Assembly (NCBI RefSeq): GCF_934307085.1
Contig: NZ_CAKRCF010000070.1
Span: 1-10,426 of the forward strand
Direction of reading: 5' to 3'
DNA length: 10,426 nucleotides
From: an uncultured Anaerobutyricum sp.
GTDB lineage: Bacteria > Bacillota > Clostridia > Lachnospirales > Lachnospiraceae
A program made the position numbers and the translations under genes. The notes below the pieces were generated by a model. It did not search any database. It worked only from the letters and a program-made list of their open reading frames with translations, and had not been told where the DNA came from. Numbering within the stretch: position 1 is the first letter of the stretch; every line of letters starts with the position of its first letter. This document shows, in pieces, positions 6,034-10,426 of the stretch.

Positions 6034-6969
6034 ATGGTAAAAATAGATTTAATTACAGGATTCTTAGGTTCAGGTAAGACCACATTTATAAAGAAATATG
6101 CAAAGTATCTTATAGATCAGGGATTAAATATCGGTATATTAGAGAATGATTTTGGGGCAGTAAATGTCGATATGATGTTACTTCAGGACATTGCAGGAGA
6201 AAAATGTACATTGGAGATGGTAGCAGGCGGATGTGATAAGGATTGTCACAGAAGAAGATTTCGCACAAAACTCATTGCAATGGGAATGTGCGGATATGAC
6301 AGAGTGCTGATTGAGCCGTCCGGAATTTTTGATATGGACGAATTCTTCGATGCCCTTCATGAATCTCCGCTTGACAGATGGTATGAAATAGGAAATGTAA
6401 TTACAGTCGTAGATGCAATGCTTGAAGAGAATCTCTCAGAAGACGCAGAATTCATCCTTGCATCGGAAGTAGCCAATGCAGGCATTATTTTATTAAGTAA
6501 AGCGCAGGAGGCAGCAGAGACCGATATAGAGCGCACAAAAGCACACCTTAATAAAGCAATGGAATCTGTCCATTGCGATCGCCGCTTTGGAAAAGAAATC
6601 TTTGCCAAAGACTGGAATAAACTTTCTGATGCAGATTTTAAAAGAATTCAGTCAGCAGGCTATATTGGTGCAGATTATGAGAAAAAAGACATTGCAGAAG
6701 AAGATGCATTTCAGTCATTATATTTTATGAATTTAACTATGCCGGTAGAAAAAATTGAAGAAAAAGTAAAGCAAATATTTAACGACAAAGAATGTGGGAA
6801 TATTTTCCGAATAAAAGGATTTATGCAGACAAAACCAGATCAGTGGATCGAACTTAATGCCACACATCAGAATATTACTATACAACCGATAAAAAAAGGA
6901 CAGGAAATCTTCATAGTAATAGGAGAAAAATTAAACAAAGAAAAGATAACTACTAATTTGAGGGACTAA
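6034..6969 (+). CDS. CobW/COG0523-like P-loop NTPase, divergent
   Basis: This belongs to the G3E group of metal-handling GTPases (CobW, YjiA and zinc chaperone relatives), which load or traffic metals in the cytoplasm. AGGAGG at 6019-6024 fixes the ATG start. Residues 9-17 are GFLGSGKTT (Walker A), then ENDFGAVNVD (37-46), and EPSG (94-97) as the switch region. The usual COG0523 metal motif CxCC is replaced by GGCDKDCH (Cys67, Cys71, His72). The guanine-specificity motif NKxD appears as SKAQ (about 155-158). The C-terminal part (about 225-300, including RIKGFMQTKPDQWIELNATH) fits a CobW C-terminal domain. At 311 residues the length is normal. It is monocistronic, divergent from the small hypothetical gene and convergent with pyruvate kinase. 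Metal and partner are unknown, and no Zur-like operator was recognised. Confidence 0.88.
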   Translation: MVKIDLITGFLGSGKTTFIKKYAKYLIDQGLNIGILENDFGAVNVDMMLLQDIAGEKCTLEMVAGGCDKDCHRRRFRTKLIAMGMCGYDRVLIEPSGIFDMDEFFDALHESPLDRWYEIGNVITVVDAMLEENLSEDAEFILASEVANAGIILLSKAQEAAETDIERTKAHLNKAMESVHCDRRFGKEIFAKDWNKLSDADFKRIQSAGYIGADYEKKDIAEEDAFQSLYFMNLTMPVEKIEEKVKQIFNDKECGNIFRIKGFMQTKPDQWIELNATHQNITIQPIKKGQEIFIVIGEKLNKEKITTNLRD

Positions 6970-7135
6970 AGATACGAAAACCATAGACTTCTGGGCAATC
7001 CCCATTCTCATCAACTGTGGATTTAGATAGTCAGAAAAAAGAAACAATACCATATCCCAGATGCGACTACAGAGCAGATGGGATATGGTATTGTTTCTTT
7101 TTTCGTCTACATTAAATCTACAAATTAGTAGTTAA
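6947..7135. repeat. Nested inverted repeat spanning the gap between two convergent genes
   Basis: A 14-bp arm TAACTACTAATTTG (6947-6960), inside the last codons of the CobW-like gene, is repeated in inverted form at 7121-7134, across the stop codon of pyruvate kinase. Weaker pairing follows inward (GTGGATTTA near 7018-7026 with TAAATCTAC near 7113-7121). The centre is the 25-bp perfect hairpin listed separately. Whether this is one element or stacked terminators is not decided. Confidence 0.6.
7035..7103. terminator. Bidirectional intrinsic terminator between CobW-like gene and pyk
   Basis: A perfect 25-bp stem (7035-7059 with 7079-7103) closes a 19-nt loop. The arms end in six A on the left and six T on the right, so both strands give a stem ending in a U run. 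It serves both convergent genes. TGC/GCA pairing inside the loop, with GA facing GA, could extend the stem. Confidence 0.9.
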
Positions 7136-8553
7136 TCGTCTACAACCTGAACTTTTAACATATTGGTTGTTCCAGAACGTCCGATTGGTACACCAGAAGT
7201 AATAACAGTAACGTCACCTTTTTCAAGGAGTCCCTCTCTCTTACATGCATTGATTGCACGTTCGAAGAGTACGAATACTTCCCATTCTTCTCCAAGAAGG
7301 ATTGGGCGAACACCCCAGGAAAGGTTTAACTGACGGCATACTTTTTCATCCATAGCACATCCGATGATGTCGCGTCCTGGACGATATTTGGAAATCATTC
7401 TTGCAGAGAAACCACTCTTAGTTACTGTGATGATTGCTTTTGCGTCAAGGTCATAAGCTGTGCTGCAAGTAGCATGGCAGATAGCGTCTGTGATACCTGG
7501 GTTAGTATATTTAGCCATATCGTCAAAACGTTTACGATAGTTGATTGCCTGCTCGGTACGTTCAGCAATTTTAGCCATCATTTTAACAGCTTCTACAGGA
7601 TAGGCACCTGCAGCGGTCTCTCCAGAAAGCATAGTAGCACTTGTTCCATCGTAGATAGCATTGGCTACGTCAGTCGTCTCAGCACGAGTAGGACGAGGGT
7701 TCTTCATCATGGAATCAAGCATCTGTGTAGCTGTGATAACTACCTTACCTGCGGCGATTACCTTCTTGATGATCATCTTCTGGATGATTGGAACTTCTTC
7801 TTCAGGAATCTCTACACCCATGTCACCACGGGCAACCATGATACCTTCGCAGACATCAATGATAGAATCGATATTATCAACACCCTGAGAGTTCTCGATT
7901 TTAGCGATAATACGGATATTTTCGCCGCCATTTGCCTTTAAGAATGCTTTCATTTCTTTGATATCTTCAGCAGTTCTAGTGAAAGAAGCTGCTACGAAAT
8001 CAACATCCTGTTTGATACCAAATAAAAGATCTTCTTTATCTTTTTCACTCATGAATGGGATGGAAAGTTCAACACCAGGGATGTTAACACCTTTACGGTT
8101 AGAAATAGTTCCGCCATTCTCTACTTTACAGTGAATATCCTGCCCTTTGATAGACACTACTTTTAATCCTACAAGACCGTCATCAATTAAGATGCTGGAA
8201 CCAACATGGATATCTTTGTGTAAATCTTTGTGAGTAACACTGACAATATCCTTTGTTCCTTCTACATCTCTTGTAGTAAGACAGAAGTCCTGTCCCATCT
8301 CAAGAGTAACTCTTTCATCTTTAAATGTTTTAAGACGGATTTCCGGTCCTTTTGTGTCTAACAGACATGCAACCGGAAGGTTATGCTTTTTACGTAAAGC
8401 TTTTACTTTATCTATTCTTTTCTTCTGATTCTCGTAAGTATCGTGAGAAAAATTAAGACGGGCAACGTTCATTCCAGAAAGCATTAACTGCTCTAAAACA
8501 TCGCCTTTATCCGTTGCTGGTCCAAGGGTACAGATAATCTTGGTTTTTCGCAT
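7132..8553 (-). CDS. pyk: Pyruvate kinase
   Basis: Converts phosphoenolpyruvate and ADP to pyruvate and ATP, the last step of glycolysis, in the cytoplasm. The start ATG is preceded by AGGAGG (8564-8569) at 10 nt. Motifs in order: RKTKIICTLGPA (2-13), MNVARLNFSH (28-37, with Arg32, Asn34 and Ser36 of the active site), LLDTKGPEIR (64-73), a small B domain about 70-165, then IIAKIENSQG (215-224, catalytic Lys218 and metal ligand Glu220), MVARGDMGVEIP (239-250, Asp244), and VVITATQMLDSM (261-272). The C-terminal domain ends TSGVPIGRSGTTNMLKVQVV. At 473 residues it is the short form, without the extra PEP-utilising-like domain found on many Bacillus enzymes. It lies downstream of homoserine dehydrogenase on the same strand but has its own promoter, so it is probably a separate unit. 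Confidence 0.98.
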   Translation of the reverse strand: MRKTKIICTLGPATDKGDVLEQLMLSGMNVARLNFSHDTYENQKKRIDKVKALRKKHNLPVACLLDTKGPEIRLKTFKDERVTLEMGQDFCLTTRDVEGTKDIVSVTHKDLHKDIHVGSSILIDDGLVGLKVVSIKGQDIHCKVENGGTISNRKGVNIPGVELSIPFMSEKDKEDLLFGIKQDVDFVAASFTRTAEDIKEMKAFLKANGGENIRIIAKIENSQGVDNIDSIIDVCEGIMVARGDMGVEIPEEEVPIIQKMIIKKVIAAGKVVITATQMLDSMMKNPRPTRAETTDVANAIYDGTSATMLSGETAAGAYPVEAVKMMAKIAERTEQAINYRKRFDDMAKYTNPGITDAICHATCSTAYDLDAKAIITVTKSGFSARMISKYRPGRDIIGCAMDEKVCRQLNLSWGVRPILLGEEWEVFVLFERAINACKREGLLEKGDVTVITSGVPIGRSGTTNMLKVQVVDD

Positions 8554-8602
8554 AGTAATAAGTCCTCCTATTTCCTTGGGTTAAAATTAGTATTACCATT
8601 CT

Positions 8603-8630
8603 ATTTTAATAATTTCGATTAATTTGTCAA
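8603..8630 (-). promoter_or_regulatory. Promoter of pyk
   Basis: On the minus strand a perfect -35 TTGACA (8625-8630) is followed after 16 nt by TAAAAT (8603-8608). Transcription would begin near 8596, about 43 nt before the start codon. A TAGAAT lies 21 nt from the -35 box as a poorer alternative. Confidence 0.65.
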
Positions 8631-8673
8631 CGGGTATTTCAAGGTATTTATAAGAAATGAATGTAAAATTTTC

Positions 8674-9966
8674 TTAATATACACGAATCAGGCTAGAAAT
8701 ACTGTCAACTATGGAAAGTCTTTTCAAAATATTCAAAGCATCGGAAAAATAGAGTTCTTTTACTTCGTCGGTAATAATAACCAATTCCGCCAGACCGTTT
8801 TGACGGGATTTCTGAATAATCTGTGCGATACTTACCTGACTTGTACCAAATACACTCGTAATGTTAGCAAGGACACCAGGACGATCTGCTACCTGCATAC
8901 GAAGGAAGAAACGAGAACGGGTATCCTGAATATTTTTCACTGGAAGTTCTTTGTAGCAGGAGCATACATGAAGATTGCTGTGATTTTCTACCATATGTCT
9001 TGCAACGGTACATAAATCTCCGGTTACGGCACTTGCAGTTGGAAGTTTTCCGGCACCACGACCATAATACATAGTATCATCGGAAGCGGTTCCATGGACA
9101 AATACAGCATTAAAGGAATCATTTACTGTTGCAAGTGGGTGATTCTGAGGAATAAGGATAGGGAGAACTTTTACTTCAATACCTTCTTCATCTTTTCTTG
9201 CAATGCCGACAAGTTTGATGACAGAATTAAATTCTTTTGCATAGAAAATGTCCTTTGCGGTAATATTGCGGATTCCCTCAATATAGACATCAGAGAAGGT
9301 AACGCGAGAATGGAATGCGATGGATGCCATAATAGCGATTTTACGACCGGCATCAAGACCGTCAACATCAGCAGTAGGATCGGCTTCAGCATATCCTAAA
9401 TCTGTAGCTTCTTTTAACGCTTCGTCATAGCTCATACCACTCTGTGTCATACGGGTAAGAATATAGTTTGTTGTACCATTTACGATACCCATAACTTCAG
9501 TAATATTTTCACTGGACATACTTTGTTTTAATACTTGAATGATTGGGACACATCCTGCAACGGCAGCTTCAAACTTGAAATCACAGCCATATTTTTCGGC
9601 AGAATCTAAAAGTTCATGCCCATGTTCAGCAATTAAATCTTTATTTGCTGTAACAATCTGTTTTCCAGCTTTCATTGCTTCAAGCAAATAAGACTTTGCA
9701 GGCTCAATACCACCCATAACTTCAATAATAATAGAAATACTGTCATCTTCAATAATTTCATTCCAGTTATCTGTAAGAAGGGGAGAAGGGATACCTTCTC
9801 GTTCTTTCGAGGCATCACGCACAAGAATTTTAGTGATTTGGATTTGTGTGCCACAAATATGAGGAAAATCTTCCTGACGTTCCTGGACAAGTTGATATAC
9901 ACCACTGCCGACAGTACCGGCACCTAATAAAGCGGCTTTTACAATTTTGTTCTGAGCTGTTTCCAT
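8674..9966 (-). CDS. hom: Homoserine dehydrogenase with ACT domain
   Basis: Reduces aspartate semialdehyde to homoserine with NAD(P)H, the branch point towards threonine and methionine. GGAGG (9973-9977) sits six bases before the ATG. The N-terminal Rossmann domain shows GAGTVGSG (15-22). TANKD (106-110, Lys109) and the stretch ADPTADVDGLDAGRK (195-209, Lys209) are the active-site signatures, and NGTTNYIL (163-170) belongs to the catalytic domain. A C-terminal ACT domain (about 355-430, starting RMQVADRPGVLANIT) is the usual site of feedback control by threonine. The 430-residue length is typical of the monofunctional Gram-positive form. No clear promoter is seen between it and the hairpin at 9998-10032, so expression may depend on read-through from the surface protein gene or on a weak promoter. 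Confidence 0.97.
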   Translation of the reverse strand: METAQNKIVKAALLGAGTVGSGVYQLVQERQEDFPHICGTQIQITKILVRDASKEREGIPSPLLTDNWNEIIEDDSISIIIEVMGGIEPAKSYLLEAMKAGKQIVTANKDLIAEHGHELLDSAEKYGCDFKFEAAVAGCVPIIQVLKQSMSSENITEVMGIVNGTTNYILTRMTQSGMSYDEALKEATDLGYAEADPTADVDGLDAGRKIAIMASIAFHSRVTFSDVYIEGIRNITAKDIFYAKEFNSVIKLVGIARKDEEGIEVKVLPILIPQNHPLATVNDSFNAVFVHGTASDDTMYYGRGAGKLPTASAVTGDLCTVARHMVENHSNLHVCSCYKELPVKNIQDTRSRFFLRMQVADRPGVLANITSVFGTSQVSIAQIIQKSRQNGLAELVIITDEVKELYFSDALNILKRLSIVDSISSLIRVY

Positions 9967-9997
9967 ATGTTTCCTCCAATTTTATGAATGATGTTTT

Positions 9998-10032
9998 AAA
10001 ACCCTCAGGATTAGAAAAATCCTGAGGGTTTT
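9998..10032 (-). terminator. Terminator of the surface protein gene, ahead of hom
   Basis: A perfect 15-bp stem (9998-10012 with 10018-10032), with CCCTCAGGAT core and a 5-nt loop, ends in four T on either strand. On the minus strand it follows the surface protein stop by about 40 bp and precedes hom. The short T run suggests it may leak. Confidence 0.75.
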
Positions 10033-10069
10033 GTTTAGTTAGTTTGTTTAATTAGTTCAGTTGTCAGAA

Positions 10070-10426
10070 CTATCTGTCAGTTCTACGGCGAAGAACGATA
10101 AATGCACACATAACAAGTGCAAATACACTTACAACCATGTAAAGAACAGGGTTTGAAGAATCACCAGTTTTGGATGATTTGGATTTTTTATTCTTTTTAG
10201 TAGTTGCTTTTTTAGTGTTATGTTTTTTCTGAGTAGTTTTTGTTGTAGGGTTTACTGGGGTTGGTTCTGTATCAGTATCTGTATCTTCAGAACTGGTTGT
10301 TGTAGTAGGATTAGGGTCTTCAGAAGTACTTGGTTTAGTAGGATCTTCGGAAGTACTTGGTTTAGTAGGATCTTCGGAAGTACTTGGTTTAGTAGGATCT
10401 TCGGAAGTACTTGGTTTAGTAGGATC
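10070..10426 (-). CDS. C-terminal part of a repeat-containing surface protein (5' end outside the window)
   Basis: The minus-strand frame is open from the right edge to a TAG at 10070-10072, giving 118 visible residues; no start codon lies in the window. In order: four copies of the nonapeptide DPTKPSTSE, a degenerate unit DPNPTTTTSSE, an acidic-to-Thr/Pro linker, a Lys-rich stretch (about 64-86, many KK and TKK), then SSKTGDSSNP, a hydrophobic segment of about 20 residues (VLYMVVSVFALVMCAFIVL), and a basic tail RRRTDR. This is the arrangement of a sortase-processed cell-wall protein: a Ser/Thr/Pro-rich stalk spanning the wall, a sorting signal, a membrane segment and a positive tail. The signal reads SKTGD where LPxTG or PKTGD is usual, so it may use a clostridial sortase or remain as a membrane anchor. 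The function of the missing N-terminal part is unknown. Confidence 0.85.
   Translation of the reverse strand, partial: DPTKPSTSEDPTKPSTSEDPTKPSTSEDPTKPSTSEDPNPTTTTSSEDTDTDTEPTPVNPTTKTTQKKHNTKKATTKKNKKSKSSKTGDSSNPVLYMVVSVFALVMCAFIVLRRRTDR
10319..10426 (-). repeat. 27-bp in-frame tandem repeats
   Basis: Four units of 27 bp (10319-10345, 10346-10372, 10373-10399, 10400-10426) encode DPTKPSTSE each. The three rightmost visible units are identical at DNA level; the leftmost differs by one silent base. A degenerate 33-bp unit adjoins at 10286-10318. The array runs off the window, so the copy number is unknown. Confidence 0.97.

Noticed and set aside
7474..7941. Long plus-strand frame opposite pyruvate kinase
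   Set aside because: It is antisense to a fully conserved enzyme gene, has no ribosome binding site and its translation has no recognisable features.
8641..8676. Terminator after homoserine dehydrogenase
   Set aside because: Only a 7-bp AT-only dyad (TAAGAAA/TTTCTTA) is present, with no GC core or T run, so it is too weak to call.
10286..10426. CRISPR array suggested by regular repeats at the right edge
   Set aside because: The 27-bp units are head to tail without spacers and translate in frame into DPTKPSTSE repeats of a surface protein.

Overview
The window is low-GC, AT-rich Gram-positive DNA with strong AGGAGG-type ribosome binding sites. It carries a BceAB-type ABC exporter, a pyruvate kinase and a homoserine dehydrogenase with an ACT domain, and a C-terminally anchored repeat surface protein. 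This fits a Clostridia genome, most likely Lachnospiraceae; the exact genus is not proven by the sequence.

Layout, left to right. (1) Positions 1-2608, plus strand: the 3' part of a BceA-like ATPase overlapping a complete BceB/FtsX-like permease, probably for sensing or removing peptide antibiotics. (2) Positions 2609-3029: no credible gene. This stretch holds a 68-bp hairpin that probably ends the exporter transcript, then a separate nested imperfect palindrome of about 204 bp, and finally a well-formed extended -10 promoter. (3) Positions 3030-5329, plus strand: a two-gene operon of a radical SAM protein with a C-terminal helix-hairpin-helix and a DUF4130-type protein. It resembles the poorly characterised pair annotated as putative DNA modification/repair proteins linked to uracil-DNA glycosylases. 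The radical SAM protein ends in QLSLF, which matches the beta sliding-clamp binding consensus. (4) Positions 5392-5766, minus strand: a small hypothetical protein with a structured leader, divergent from (5) a CobW/COG0523-like P-loop NTPase at 6034-6969 that has unusual metal and guanine-recognition motifs. (6) A nested palindromic convergent terminator at 6947-7135. (7) Minus strand, in transcription order: the C-terminal part of a surface protein with 27-bp tandem repeats (running off the right edge), homoserine dehydrogenase, and pyruvate kinase.

The genes form several independent units rather than one pathway. The exporter is an envelope-defence function. The radical SAM/DUF4130 operon is the best candidate for an undescribed system and probably acts on DNA. 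Pyruvate kinase and homoserine dehydrogenase are core metabolism. Three of the intergenic regions hold long dyad-symmetric structures (2631-2901, 5946-5995, 6947-7135), more elaborate than ordinary terminators.
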